This document shows positions 8,708 to 18,582 of a stretch of 64,000 nucleotides of DNA, piece by piece (position 1 is the stretch's first letter; each line of letters starts with the position of its first letter). The DNA lies in contig NZ_JAHUWJ010000004.1 of assembly GCF_019219075.1 (NCBI RefSeq), positions 62,001 to 126,000 of the forward strand. The letters run 5' to 3'. The stretch is from Chitinophaga sp. sic0106 (GTDB lineage: Bacteria; Bacteroidota; Bacteroidia; Chitinophagales; Chitinophagaceae). The position numbers were made by a program, and so were the translations under genes. The notes beneath the pieces are model-generated. The model was not told where the DNA came from and searched no databases. It saw only the letters and a program-made list of their open reading frames with translations.

Positions 8708-11700
8708 ATGTCATTAGTGACTTCCGCATTAAAAAAACCAGTCGCTGTAGTGATCATCACTACAGGGGTGCTGTTGTTTTCGTTGCTGTCGGTGTTCAAA
8801 ATACCGATTGATATCTTTCCTAAACTCAACCTGCCCACTATTTACGTGATTGAGCCGTACGGCGGTATGTCCGCCAAACAAATGGAAGGCTTTTTCTCTA
8901 CCCGCCTGCAGGACCAGTTCCTCTACGTGAATGGGGTGAAAAATATTACCAGCAGAAATATTCAGGGACTCACCATGCTTAAACTTACTTTCTACGAAAG
9001 TACAGATATGGCGGAAGCCTCTGCACAAGTAGCTTTGCAGGTAAATCGCGCAATGAAATTTTTCCCTCCTGGCGCGCTGCCGCCACAGGTGGTGCGCTTC
9101 GATGCCTCCTCCTTGCCGGTAGGGCAGCTGGTGCTTAGTAGTCCCACGCGCACACTCAAAGAAATGGCAGACCTGGCCGGAACCCGTATCAGACCCATGT
9201 TTTCAACAGTGCCGGGATTGTCGGCTCCGCCGCCGTTTGGAGCAAACTCACGATCCGTAGTGGTCAGCGTAGATCCGCAAAAACTCAGGAGCTTCAACCT
9301 CTCTGCGGATCAGGTGGTAGAGGCCATCGCGAAAAATAATGTGATGACGCCTTCGGGTAATATTCGCATCAACAACACGATGTATGTAACCACCCTTAAC
9401 AGCCTGGAAAAAGAGGTGGCCGACTTCGGCGATATTCCGATTGCCAGCAATGGGAACAGTAACATATTCATCAAAGATGTGGCCCGGGTGGCTGATGGGT
9501 CGGACGTTACCGTGGATTATGCCCTGGTAAACGGAAAGCGCTCGGTGTATATCCCTGTTGTTAAAACGGCGGATGCCAGCACCTGGGACGTGGTGAAAAC
9601 ATTGAAACAACGCATTCCCGAAATGCAGTCGCTGCTGCCCGACGATGTAAAGCTCAGCTATGAATTTGATCAGTCAGTATTTGTGATCAATGCCGTGAAG
9701 AGCCTGATGACGGAAGGGATCTTAGGTGCGCTGCTGACCGGACTCATGGTGCTGCTATTCCTCAAGGACCTGCGTAGCTGCCTGGTGGTGGTTGTCACCA
9801 TCCCCGTGGCAATAATGGCGGCTGTATTATTCCTGCAGCTGAGCGGACAAACCATTAATATCATGACACTGAGCGGGCTGGCCCTGGCCATTGGCATCCT
9901 CGTGGATCAGGCCACTGTTACCATTGAAAATATTCACCAGCATCTCGAATTAGGTAAGTCCAAAAAACAGGCGATATACGATGCCTGCGAAGAAATTTCT
10001 TATCCGCTGCTGCTTATCTTACTCTGTATCCTGGCGGTTTTTGCCCCTTCCTTTATTATGACGGGGGTACCTAAAGCCATGTTCCTGCCGCTGGCACTGA
10101 GCATCGGCTTTGCCATGATCGCTTCCTATTTTGCCGCGCAAACATTAGTGCCGGTAATTGCCAACTGGTGGCTGAAAGCGGAGAAATATCAACACACACA
10201 TCATAGCCTGGCACTGGACGCAGCAGAAGTGGAAGAAATACAGGAACAGGTAGCTTACGAAACCACGCATGCGGGTGAGCTGAAAGGCTTTGAACGCTTA
10301 AAAGTTGGTTTTATGAATTTACTGGAGAGATGGAAGTCCCGCGCCGGCCTGATCACGGGTGTTTACCTCGTGCTCGCACTGGCAATTGCTGGCGGCTGTT
10401 ATTGGTACATTGGTAAGGACCTGATGCCGCATGTAAACGGCAACCAGTTTCAGGTGCGACTCCGCGAGCCGGATGGTACCCGCCTGGAAAGAACGGAAGC
10501 CAGGGTACATCAGCTGCTCAACCTGATCGACTCCACCACCCATGGGCATGTGGCTATCAGCTCAGCGTATGTAGGGCTGATTCCCAGCAGCTACGGCACC
10601 AGCAACCTCTATATCTTTAACAGCGGCACTCACGAAGCAGTATTACAGGTAAACCTGGAGGAGGAGTATAAGGTGGATATGGATGAACTGAAAGAAACGT
10701 TGCGCAGTCAGGTAGATAGCCTGTTTCCCAAGTCGCGCATTTCCTTTGAGCCCATTGACCTCACAGAAAAAATCATGAGTCAGGGAGCCAATAATCCCAT
10801 AGAGGTAAGAGTGGCTGGAAAAGATATAAAACAAATCGAAGACTATGCAAAAAAGATAGTTGGCAACCTGCAACAGGTACCATTCCTTCGGGATGTACAA
10901 ATTGCACAGCCCCTGCATTTTCCGGTGATCAATATCAATATTGATCGCTTTAAGCTCGCACAAATGGGGCTGGACATCAGCCAGGTCGCTAGGTCTATTA
11001 CCGCTTCCACGAGTTCCAGCAGATTTACGGAAAAGAACCAATGGCTCGATGAAAAGGTGGCGTATACCTACCAGGTTCAGGTGCAGGTGCCGGAATATAA
11101 CATGACCTCTTTATCTGATCTGAAAGAGATTCCGTTGGTCAAAGGCCAGGCACGGCCAGTGCTATCTGATGTAGCTACTTTTAGTATGGGGGAGATGCCA
11201 GGGCAGCTGGACAGATCAGGGCCGCGTAGGTTCGTTACCGTTAGTGCGAATATTCACAAGATGGACCTTGCTACTGCCACGGAAGCAGTGCAGAAAGCGA
11301 TACACGACGCAGGAGAGGTGCCCAAAGGCCTGAAAACGGAAGTAAAAGGAGCAAGCAGCCTGCTGGTAGAAACCCTGGATAGTTTGCAGTCCGGACTATT
11401 AATCGCCGTACTGGTGATATTTCTCCTGCTGGCGGCCAACTATCAGTCCATGCGTGTTTCGCTGGTGGTGCTCACCACTGTGCCTGCGGTGATAGCAGGA
11501 TCATTGATAGCCTTGTTGCTGACCGGCGCCACGCTCAATCTGCAATCTTACATGGGCATGATTATGTCCACCGGTGTATCAGTGGCCAATGCGATTCTGA
11601 TTGTTACCAACGCTGAAAAGCTGCGGCTTGAATACCGCGACGCCGGGAAGGCAGCGGTGGTAAGTGCGGGCATTCGTTTGCGCCCGATATTGATGACAAG

Positions 11701-11944
11701 CCTGGCAATGATTGCTGGTATGATTCCCATGGCTTCAGGCCTCGGTGAAGCAGGTGATCAAACAGCACCATTGGGCCGTGCCGTAATCGGTGGTCTGATA
11801 GCTTCTACTATTGCGGCCCTGCTGATATTGCCACTGATCTACGCCTGGGCGCAACGGAAGGCCGGCTTTAAGTCACCTTCCCTGATGCCGTCAGAAAAAA
11901 AAGTTTCTCATTCAACTAAAAATAATATTCATGCAACCATATAA
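8708..11944 (+). CDS. RND efflux transporter permease (AcrB/MdtB-like)
   Basis: 1078 aa, full length for the resistance-nodulation-division family. It is an inner-membrane proton antiporter with two repeats of one plus five transmembrane helices, each carrying a large periplasmic domain (about residues 38-330 and 570-875). Visible family motifs are FPKLNLPTIYV near the N-terminus, TLSGLALAIGILVDQATV in TM4 and RLRPILMTSLAMIAGMIPM in TM11. In TM4 the second of the usual paired Asp residues is Gln (D400-Q401), and the TM10 position that is Lys in AcrB is Ala (A960 in GVSVANAIL). The charge relay therefore differs from AcrB. The C-terminus overlaps the adaptor gene by 14 nt. Substrate is unknown; the organisation fits drug or solvent efflux rather than metal efflux. 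Confidence 0.93.
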   Translation: MSLVTSALKKPVAVVIITTGVLLFSLLSVFKIPIDIFPKLNLPTIYVIEPYGGMSAKQMEGFFSTRLQDQFLYVNGVKNITSRNIQGLTMLKLTFYESTDMAEASAQVALQVNRAMKFFPPGALPPQVVRFDASSLPVGQLVLSSPTRTLKEMADLAGTRIRPMFSTVPGLSAPPPFGANSRSVVVSVDPQKLRSFNLSADQVVEAIAKNNVMTPSGNIRINNTMYVTTLNSLEKEVADFGDIPIASNGNSNIFIKDVARVADGSDVTVDYALVNGKRSVYIPVVKTADASTWDVVKTLKQRIPEMQSLLPDDVKLSYEFDQSVFVINAVKSLMTEGILGALLTGLMVLLFLKDLRSCLVVVVTIPVAIMAAVLFLQLSGQTINIMTLSGLALAIGILVDQATVTIENIHQHLELGKSKKQAIYDACEEISYPLLLILLCILAVFAPSFIMTGVPKAMFLPLALSIGFAMIASYFAAQTLVPVIANWWLKAEKYQHTHHSLALDAAEVEEIQEQVAYETTHAGELKGFERLKVGFMNLLERWKSRAGLITGVYLVLALAIAGGCYWYIGKDLMPHVNGNQFQVRLREPDGTRLERTEARVHQLLNLIDSTTHGHVAISSAYVGLIPSSYGTSNLYIFNSGTHEAVLQVNLEEEYKVDMDELKETLRSQVDSLFPKSRISFEPIDLTEKIMSQGANNPIEVRVAGKDIKQIEDYAKKIVGNLQQVPFLRDVQIAQPLHFPVININIDRFKLAQMGLDISQVARSITASTSSSRFTEKNQWLDEKVAYTYQVQVQVPEYNMTSLSDLKEIPLVKGQARPVLSDVATFSMGEMPGQLDRSGPRRFVTVSANIHKMDLATATEAVQKAIHDAGEVPKGLKTEVKGASSLLVETLDSLQSGLLIAVLVIFLLLAANYQSMRVSLVVLTTVPAVIAGSLIALLLTGATLNLQSYMGMIMSTGVSVANAILIVTNAEKLRLEYRDAGKAAVVSAGIRLRPILMTSLAMIAGMIPMASGLGEAGDQTAPLGRAVIGGLIASTIAALLILPLIYAWAQRKAGFKSPSLMPSEKKVSHSTKNNIHATI

Positions 11945-13022
11945 ATTATTCAGCACCCTGGTTATTTCCGGATCAGCATTACTCTTAGGTGCTTGCCATA
12001 GTACTGCACCACAGGTGAAATCCAACCGACATAAGGCTAAAGCATATGAACTAGCCACCGTGGTGAAACAGCCACTGGCATCTTCCATACAACTGCCGGG
12101 CGCGCTGGAGGCTTTTGAAAAAGTGAGTATTTATCCCCGCATCAACGGCTTCATTAAAACAGTAGCGGTCGACAGAGGGAGTCGCGTAAAAAAGGGCCAA
12201 CTGTTATTGCAACTGGAAGCACCGGAAGTGATGCAGCAATATTTCGCTGCACAGTCGCGCTACCACCAGGCGGCAGCCTTGTTTGCCGGCAGCAGGGATA
12301 ATTACGAACGTATGCTGGCTACGAGTGCCACACCGGGTACTATCGCACCGCATGACCTGGAATTATCTAAAGCAAAAATGATTGCCGACAGCGCATTGAT
12401 GAATACCGAACGTTCTAACCTGGCAGGTGCTGCGGCGATGAAAGATTACCTCACTGTTACCGCGCCTTTTGATGGCGTAATTACAGAGCGTAATATACAT
12501 CCCGGTGCATTGGTAGGATCTGCAACTAAATCAGAAGACAAACCGATGCTGATGTTGGAGCAGGAAGATAAGCTCAGGTTGGTATTACAGGTGCCGGAAA
12601 TTTTAAGTGCGCAGTTGCAGGAAGGGGCATTGGTAACCTTTAAGGTGAATGCGATTCCTGGTCAGCAATTTCAGGGAAAAATTTCCAGGCAGGCAGGTAC
12701 GCTGAATAATAAATACAGATCAGAAGCAGTAGAAATTGATGTGCTGAATGTGAATGGTCGTTTAAAACCGGGCATGTATACCGAGGTGAATATTCCCGTG
12801 AGCGGTTCTTCAGGGGCCATGGTAGTACCTGCAACAGCTGTGGTAACATCTACCGAAAAAAAATATGTGGTATTGGTAAAAGACAAAAAAACAAAATGGA
12901 TAGATATCCAGGAAGGCAATCACCACAATGATTCCACAGAAATTTTCGGGTTGTTGCATCCTGGTGATCAGGTAGTAGAAAATGCAACGGACGATATCAG
13001 AGAAGGAGAAATAATCAACTAG
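11931..13022 (+). CDS. RND efflux periplasmic adaptor (membrane fusion) lipoprotein
   Basis: 363 aa. A lipoprotein signal with lipobox LLGAC puts the acylated Cys at about residue 22. The chain then shows the adaptor pattern: a first lipoyl half (VSIYPRINGFIKTVAVDRGSRVKKGQLL), an alpha-helical hairpin (about residues 105-165), a second lipoyl half (LTVTAPFDGVITERNIHPGALV), and beta-barrel and membrane-proximal domains ending ...REGEIIN. It bridges the permease and TolC. Its start lies inside the permease gene (14-nt overlap), suggesting translational coupling. Having the adaptor last, after TolC and permease, is the reverse of the commonest order. Confidence 0.92.
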   Translation: MQPYKLFSTLVISGSALLLGACHSTAPQVKSNRHKAKAYELATVVKQPLASSIQLPGALEAFEKVSIYPRINGFIKTVAVDRGSRVKKGQLLLQLEAPEVMQQYFAAQSRYHQAAALFAGSRDNYERMLATSATPGTIAPHDLELSKAKMIADSALMNTERSNLAGAAAMKDYLTVTAPFDGVITERNIHPGALVGSATKSEDKPMLMLEQEDKLRLVLQVPEILSAQLQEGALVTFKVNAIPGQQFQGKISRQAGTLNNKYRSEAVEIDVLNVNGRLKPGMYTEVNIPVSGSSGAMVVPATAVVTSTEKKYVVLVKDKKTKWIDIQEGNHHNDSTEIFGLLHPGDQVVENATDDIREGEIIN

Positions 13023-13039
13023 AACAGCTATAAAAACCG

Positions 13040-13066
13040 GCCGTCCCGAAGAATCGGGACGGCTTT
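13040..13066 (+). terminator. intrinsic terminator of efflux operon
   Basis: GCCGTCCCGA (13040-13049), loop AGAA, TCGGGACGGC (13054-13063), then TTTT. It begins 17 nt after the adaptor stop codon. The following 13067-13349 is AT-rich and contains no gene I can support. Confidence 0.85.
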
Positions 13067-13349
13067 TCTGCTAACTGTTCCGTCTATATTGATTTTTTTT
13101 AGTTCCTATTGAAAAAAGGGAACGATAACATCCACCTAGTAATCAATAACGGATTTTACCTGTTGTTAATCGAAAAAATATCCTCGCGCCATTTTGCAAT
13201 GACGGTTTAATGTCTTTATATAAGTTAAAGGATTGTGGAAGATCACAGATAGATCGGGTAGGGGCCGATGTTTTCTTTGCTATAAGCCTATTTATACTTT
13301 AATAACACCAGCTAAAATAAAATTGTTCTCTATGTGGAAAGAAAAAAAA

Positions 13350-13994
13350 TTAAAGTTTAAAAAGCTCCATAACTCCCAATGCGAGCATCTGTACGCCGAT
13401 CACAGCCAAAATCAGACCCATCATTTTTGTGATTACCATCATTACGTTGGTACCAATTACATTCACTATTTTATCGCCTGCAAGAAACAGCAGAAAAGTG
13501 ATATAGCAAATCAATCCGTATACGCCCATAACGATAGCAAGGTGATAAACATCTTTGGCAGCGGAGTAACTCATGGCAGTGGTAATGGTGCCGGGGCCAG
13601 CCAAAAGCGGCATCGCCAGCGGGGTAATGGCAGCACTGATACCGTGGTCTGCTTTAACGGGCTGATCGCCCAGTTTGGGATTGCTTTTTTCTTCGTCCTT
13701 GCCGCGCACCATTTCGTATCCGATCACAAATACCAGTATACCGCCCGTTACGCGCAAGGCGGCGAGGGTGATTCCAAATACATGAAAAATCAATTTGCCC
13801 GCCACACTAAATACTGCGATAATACAAAACGCAATCAGCACTGATTTGGTCGCAATATTTCTTCGCTGCGGCTTGTCCATATTGGACGTAAGTTCCAGGA
13901 ATACCGGTATGGAAGAAATGGGATTCACGATGGCGAATAAACCCATGAACACCGTGGTGGCAAAAGCAAAATAATTATCAAATATTTCCCTCAT
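13350..13994 (-). CDS. MarC family integral membrane protein
   Basis: 214 aa with six hydrophobic segments, the size and topology of the MarC/UPF0056 family. Family hallmarks are the N-terminal FAIVNPISSIPVFLELT, the central ITPLAMPLLAGPGTITTAM and the C-terminal ITKMMGLILAVIGVQMLALG. MarC proteins are inner-membrane proteins of uncertain transport function; the old link to multiple antibiotic resistance has not held up. An ORF of about 200 codons on the opposite strand here has no family features. It is probably transcribed alone, 56 nt from the next minus-strand gene. Confidence 0.93.
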   Translation of the reverse strand: MREIFDNYFAFATTVFMGLFAIVNPISSIPVFLELTSNMDKPQRRNIATKSVLIAFCIIAVFSVAGKLIFHVFGITLAALRVTGGILVFVIGYEMVRGKDEEKSNPKLGDQPVKADHGISAAITPLAMPLLAGPGTITTAMSYSAAKDVYHLAIVMGVYGLICYITFLLFLAGDKIVNVIGTNVMMVITKMMGLILAVIGVQMLALGVMELFKL

Positions 13995-14050
13995 AACAGC
14001 AATATAGGAATTTTATATTATGTAGAGAAGAATGAATTTTGGTGCCTGGA

Positions 14051-14662
14051 TTACCCGCGCAAGCGTGGTAGCTGCCAGTTATAACGCAGGCTCACCAAGC
14101 GTATGGCGACTATAACGGCAACGGCTACACTCTGTAGAAAATCTGCATCGGCATTGTAATAAGTGCCGGCCACATAAATTGTTCCGCCCACAATGGATGC
14201 GGCAGCATAAATTTCACGGGTAAACAAAATGGGTTGCTCACCTGAAATGACATCGCGAAGTAAGCCGCCAAAGGTACCGGTGATAGCACCCAGGGCTACG
14301 CATATCGGCATGGGGAGTCCTGCCGCAATACCCTTATTGATACCGGTTACGGTAAACATCGCCAACCCGATGGCGTCAAATACCGTGAGCCAATGATGCA
14401 ATTTTTTTACATAGGAGAAAAATAAGGAAGCAATGATGGCAGCAATGATAATGGCACTGTTGCTTAATTCGTCCTGCATCCATGCTACGGGCGTAGCACC
14501 GATCAGCAGGTCCCGGATGGTTCCTCCGCCTATGGCCGTCACAAATGCCAGGGTGAGCAAACCAATTACATCATATGATTTGTTGATAGCGGCAGTAGCG
14601 CCGGATATGGCAAAAGCAAATGTTCCCAGTAGTTCCAGGACGTGAATAAAAGTAAGATGCAT
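14051..14662 (-). CDS. trimeric intracellular cation (TRIC) channel family protein
   Basis: 203 aa with about seven membrane segments, matching the bacterial TRIC/YicG (UPF0126) family of homotrimeric potassium-permeable channels. Two internally similar halves each carry a glycine-rich signature: TFAFAISGATAAINK...GLLTLAFVTAIGGGTIRDLLIG, and GLAMFTVTGINKGIAAG...ICVALGAITGTFGGLLRDVISGE. The GGGxxRD motif occurs in the first half and GGLLRD in the second. Role is inferred as a monovalent cation channel in the inner membrane. It lies between MarC and an 85-aa unknown protein, all on the minus strand. Confidence 0.93.
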   Translation of the reverse strand: MHLTFIHVLELLGTFAFAISGATAAINKSYDVIGLLTLAFVTAIGGGTIRDLLIGATPVAWMQDELSNSAIIIAAIIASLFFSYVKKLHHWLTVFDAIGLAMFTVTGINKGIAAGLPMPICVALGAITGTFGGLLRDVISGEQPILFTREIYAAASIVGGTIYVAGTYYNADADFLQSVAVAVIVAIRLVSLRYNWQLPRLRG

Positions 14663-14738
14663 CCGCTGTTCTAAGATTTAGCTGCAAGTTATAGAATAGT
14701 TATACGCAGTGCATATAACAGCGGAAATGTTTTACAGA

Positions 14739-14996
14739 TCAATAGTCGTAGTCATACTCACCACGCAGGGTGCGTTCAATCTGATCCTGCAATCCGCTGC
14801 TGAATCCTTCTACTTCAATTTTGGGATGGTTGTCGAGGTTAATGCGGAAATGACCCTTTTCCTGGATCAGCAGATCGTAAATATCTTCCAGCAAAGCATA
14901 CAGTAGCTTTTTGGTGTTCTCGGCAATCTGCGCCAGAAATGAATCTTCCAGTTGTACAAATTCGCGGTTTTTGTAAGACAGTGTAACTTGAATCAT
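14739..14996 (-). CDS. small hypothetical protein
   Basis: 85 aa, not recognised. It has no signal peptide and is acidic, ending in RGEYDYDY. The middle (about residues 18-50) looks like one amphipathic helix with LLYALLEDIYDLLIQE. The ORF is compact, begins with ATG, and lies alone upstream of the TRIC gene. The 14997-15289 spacer behind it is very AT-rich and holds no gene I can support. Confidence 0.5.
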   Translation of the reverse strand: MIQVTLSYKNREFVQLEDSFLAQIAENTKKLLYALLEDIYDLLIQEKGHFRINLDNHPKIEVEGFSSGLQDQIERTLRGEYDYDY

Positions 14997-15289
14997 AACT
15001 TATTATGGTTTTTCTAACAGGATAATAATTTTGTTCGATCTCGTCAGTCAGGCTGCCACCAATGGGTGCAACCCGCTGATACTCATTATGTAATTGTTAT
15101 TTCTTGCATAAAAATAGATAAAAACCTATGAATATTTTTGAATTACACATGTTTTTTTATCCACATAATAAAAAATAGTTTAAAATATTTTTACCTTACC
15201 TGGTTTCCGCTTCTTTTAACAGAACGTTCCCCCTTTTGTTCAAATTGTTATTATTTTTTAGTTACCATTGCAACTTATTCTAATTGACA

Positions 15290-17473
15290 ATGAAGAAAAT
15301 AGCCCTGTTGATACTGCTGCTGCCAGGAGTAGCCGGTATCGGGAAAGCCCAGCCTGGTCCGCAGTTTAACTGGAGCACGGATGGTAAAGCCTATTACGAC
15401 ATTCGCGAAGAAGGCATTGCCTACGTTCCATGCGATGGTACCACCCCTACCGTGAAAGTACCCATGAACCTGCTCAAACCCGCTGGTGCCGGCCAACCGC
15501 TGGAAATCAAAACATTCCGCTTTTCGGAAAATGAACAACAGGTACTGATCTACACCAATACGCAACGCGTATGGCGTTACGAAACGAAAGGTGACTACTG
15601 GCTGCTGGATCTGCGCACGCAAAAGCTCCGCCAGCTGGGCAAAACACTGCCTGCCGCCTCGCTGATGTTTGCCAAAATTTCACCCGATGGTAAGTTTGCC
15701 GCCTACGTTAGTCACTCCAACCTATACCTCGAAGACCTTGCCACCGGCATCATCAAACCGATGACCACCAACGGCAGCCGCCGTTTTATCAACGGTACCT
15801 TCGACTGGGTATATGAAGAAGAACTGGATTGCCGCGATGGATTCCGCTGGAGCCCCGATAGTAAATCCATCGCCTACTGGCAGCTGGATGCTACCAAAAC
15901 CCGCGACTTCCTCATGATCAATAACACCGATTCTATCTACTCCTTCACCATCCCGGTAGAATATCCGGTAGCAGGTCAGGACCCATCTGCCGTGAAAGTG
16001 GGCGTAGTGAATATCCAGACTGCCCGCACCACCTGGATGAACGTGCCTGGTGATAATCGACAGCACTACATCCCACGCATGGAATGGATTCCCGGTACAA
16101 ATGAACTGATCATTCAGCAACTCAACCGCCGCCAGAATCAGAGCAAAATCATGATCTGCCGTGCTGATAACGGTAGCACCCGCACCATCTATACCGAAAC
16201 AGATAAAGCCTGGATCGATGTAAAAAGCATGTGGGACGATAACGGTATCAAGGGCTGGGACTTCCTGCCCGATGGCAAATCGTTCCTCTGGCTCAGCGAG
16301 CAGGACGGATGGCGCCACCTGTACCGCATTGCACTCGCCGATGGTAAAGCCACGCTGCTCACCTCCGGCAATTACGATGTGATGAAACTGCTGCGCGCAG
16401 ATCAGGGCACGGGCAAAATTTATTTTCATGCTTCGCCCTACAACCCGGTGCAGCAATACCTCTACAGTATCCCGCTGAACGGAGGCGATACGACCCGCCT
16501 CACACCGCACCAACTGGACGGTACCAACAAATACGAACTATCACCCTACAGCCTTTGGGCTGCCCATTCCTTCAGCAGTTATAAGCTGGTAAGGCCTGCG
16601 GCCGAATTCCTTCAGCTGGGCGATACGCCGGTATTGAAGCCGGCAATGGCCAATGCACTGCAACGTTTCTCCGGCAGAGGGAAAAATATGGAATATCTCC
16701 GCATTACCACCGCAGACGGAGTACCAATGGATGGATATATGGTGAAGCCCGATAACTTTGATCCGGCTAAAAAATACCCGGTTGTTTTCAGTGTTTACGG
16801 CGGGCCTGCTATGGCCATGACGCTGGACAACTACTACACCGGTGAAGATCCATTGTATAAAGGTAGTATGGCTGCCGATGGCTACATCTACGTGTGTTTC
16901 GACAACAGGGGTACGCCATTGCCAAAAGGCCGTGAATGGCGCAAAAGCCTTTACGGGAAAATAGGTGTCATCGATACCCGTGATCAGGCACTTACCGCCC
17001 GTGCATTATTTGAGAAATATCCGTTTATAGATTCCACCAGGTCCCTGATCTGGGGCTGGAGTGGCGGTGGTACCATGACGCTGAACATGCTGTGCCAGTA
17101 TCCAGGCTTATTCACGGCAGGCGTGGCAGTAGCACCGGTGACCAATCTGCTCACCTACGATAATATTTACCAGGAGAGGTATACCGGCTTACCGCAGGAA
17201 GATATGGAGGCTTACAAAAAAGGTTCTCCCGTAACCTATGCGGCACAAATGGAAGGTAAACTGCTGCTGATCCAGGGTACAGGCGATGATAACGTGCATT
17301 ACCAGAACTCAGAAATGATGCTCAATGCGTTTATCCGCTACAATAAACAGTTCCAGTTTATGGCGTATCCTAACCGCACCCACAGCATTTCAGAAGGCGA
17401 GGGTACCAGCGAACACCTGTCCACCCTGTTCACCGACTTCATTAAATTACATTGTCCTCCTGGTGCACGTTAG
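15290..17473 (+). CDS. dipeptidyl peptidase IV family serine peptidase (S9B)
   Basis: 727 aa. The ATG at 15290 is chosen over an upstream TTG because it gives a clean signal peptide (MKKIALLILLLPGVAG...KAQ). An N-terminal eight-bladed beta-propeller (about residues 40-470) carries the WVYEEELDCRDGFRWSPD segment, whose Glu pair holds the substrate amino terminus in DPP IV. The C-terminal alpha/beta-hydrolase domain has the catalytic Ser591 in GWSGGG, Asp in GTGDDNVH (666-667) and His698 in NRTHSIS. DPP IV removes Xaa-Pro dipeptides from peptide N-termini. The signal peptide points to a periplasmic or surface role in peptide use. It is a single gene. Confidence 0.93.
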   Translation: MKKIALLILLLPGVAGIGKAQPGPQFNWSTDGKAYYDIREEGIAYVPCDGTTPTVKVPMNLLKPAGAGQPLEIKTFRFSENEQQVLIYTNTQRVWRYETKGDYWLLDLRTQKLRQLGKTLPAASLMFAKISPDGKFAAYVSHSNLYLEDLATGIIKPMTTNGSRRFINGTFDWVYEEELDCRDGFRWSPDSKSIAYWQLDATKTRDFLMINNTDSIYSFTIPVEYPVAGQDPSAVKVGVVNIQTARTTWMNVPGDNRQHYIPRMEWIPGTNELIIQQLNRRQNQSKIMICRADNGSTRTIYTETDKAWIDVKSMWDDNGIKGWDFLPDGKSFLWLSEQDGWRHLYRIALADGKATLLTSGNYDVMKLLRADQGTGKIYFHASPYNPVQQYLYSIPLNGGDTTRLTPHQLDGTNKYELSPYSLWAAHSFSSYKLVRPAAEFLQLGDTPVLKPAMANALQRFSGRGKNMEYLRITTADGVPMDGYMVKPDNFDPAKKYPVVFSVYGGPAMAMTLDNYYTGEDPLYKGSMAADGYIYVCFDNRGTPLPKGREWRKSLYGKIGVIDTRDQALTARALFEKYPFIDSTRSLIWGWSGGGTMTLNMLCQYPGLFTAGVAVAPVTNLLTYDNIYQERYTGLPQEDMEAYKKGSPVTYAAQMEGKLLLIQGTGDDNVHYQNSEMMLNAFIRYNKQFQFMAYPNRTHSISEGEGTSEHLSTLFTDFIKLHCPPGAR

Positions 17474-17519
17474 GAAATAAGCGTTTATTCTTTACCTTCG
17501 CATCCCTAAAATTAGAGTT

Positions 17520-17909
17520 ATGGCAAAAACCAGGATAATTGGTATTGTTGCATCGCTGGCAGTGATTATCTGTGCATTCCTGCCTTGGTCTGAAGTCAAC
17601 GATAGTCACCTGAAACACTTGGTGTTCACAGGCGTAAACACGGCAGGCTCCAACTATGGAGAACCCGGCAAATTGAATATTTTCCTGGCAACAGCGGCCC
17701 TGCTATTTTTTGCGCTTCGTAAAAAATGGACCTTAAGGGTGAACCTGTTTATCTGCGGATTTATGCTGGCGTGGACTTTCCGCAATGTGATGATTTTCGG
17801 AAGATGCGAGATAGGTATCTGTCCACAAACCCATCCCGCTTTATATATTTCCCTGGGAGCGGCTATAATAGCCTTTGTGTCTGTATTGCTGACACGCACC
17901 GATAAATAA
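17520..17909 (+). CDS. small four-helix membrane protein, unknown
   Basis: 129 aa with four predicted membrane helices, at about residues 5-24, 47-64, 72-91 and 103-122. A soluble loop near residues 25-46 contains NDSHLKHLVFTGVNTAGSNYG. Two Cys in GRCEIGICPQ could form a disulfide on the periplasmic side. A promoter-like TACCTTCG (17493-17500, one mismatch to TAnnTTTG) lies 19 nt upstream. It ends exactly where the convergent VIT-like gene ends (17909/17910). No function is known from sequence. Confidence 0.65.
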   Translation: MAKTRIIGIVASLAVIICAFLPWSEVNDSHLKHLVFTGVNTAGSNYGEPGKLNIFLATAALLFFALRKKWTLRVNLFICGFMLAWTFRNVMIFGRCEIGICPQTHPALYISLGAAIIAFVSVLLTRTDK

Positions 17910-18551
17910 CTAGAATACTTTCTGGAGTATCCATGCTCCGCCTAAAACACCGGCGCCCATTAACCAATAACGAATGATGATTGGTAATGGGCGTTGTGCT
18001 GTAATCCTGGCCTTGAAAAAGCTGAAAGCAGTTAGTCCCAGAAAAACCAGCATCATACTGGTTTTAGCGGCAGCCGCAAAGTTTTCATTCGCCAGATAAG
18101 GACATACTGATAAGGCGCCGCCGCCAATAAAAAAGAGGCCGGTCATGATGGCGCTGCGGATGGCACGGCCACGACTAAACGTAGTTTCCCGCACATTTTC
18201 CGTTACAAGTGTTTGTTCCCACAAGTCGGCATCCTTCTGCATTTCACCGGCAATATGCGCGATGGTGGCATCGTTGATATCCAGTTTTTCCAGCTTTCTT
18301 TTTTCTTCAGGCGTCAGCAGTGGGCTGTCGTGCTGCAGGTCGCCCCTGTTGGCACGATAGGCGCTGAACATCACCAGCAAAGCACCGATGAGCCAGATGG
18401 CCAGCTGAATGTTATAGAAAGTTTGTACTGCAATGGTGAATCCCTGCATTACCTGGGTAGTAAAGAAGAGCAGAAATAATCCGTCCGGGAACCCAATTAA
18501 TAAATCCGTTTTCCATCCGGAGCTGCGGATGGCTTTGTGGCTGTCCGCCAT
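17910..18551 (-). CDS. VIT1/CCC1-like membrane protein
   Basis: 213 aa. The layout follows the VIT1/CCC1 family of iron/manganese transporters: a first helix with LLIGFPDGLFLLFF (compare the family's GxxDGL motif), a second helix around residues 45-62, and a charged cytosolic segment of roughly 75 residues. Three more helices follow, with MTGLFFIGGGALSVCPYL resembling the family's G-rich SFxxGGLxPLLPY. It likely exports or stores Fe2+ or Mn2+. The similarity is partial and I could not check the metal-binding Glu cluster, so transport activity is tentative. It is convergent with the preceding gene with no spacer and is followed at 32 nt by rocD on the same strand. Confidence 0.65.
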   Translation of the reverse strand: MADSHKAIRSSGWKTDLLIGFPDGLFLLFFTTQVMQGFTIAVQTFYNIQLAIWLIGALLVMFSAYRANRGDLQHDSPLLTPEEKRKLEKLDINDATIAHIAGEMQKDADLWEQTLVTENVRETTFSRGRAIRSAIMTGLFFIGGGALSVCPYLANENFAAAAKTSMMLVFLGLTAFSFFKARITAQRPLPIIIRYWLMGAGVLGGAWILQKVF

Positions 18552-18582
18552 GTATATAAATTTTCAGCGTACTTAAATCAAA

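Noticed and set aside
13233-13844. Plus-strand open frame of about 200 codons opposite marC
   Set aside because: It has no family features, is rich in His/Lys/Tyr typical of antisense translation, and lies over a clear MarC gene.
15722-16513. 263-codon minus-strand frame within the dipeptidyl peptidase gene
   Set aside because: Long antisense frames are frequent here because of codon bias; no recognisable domain.
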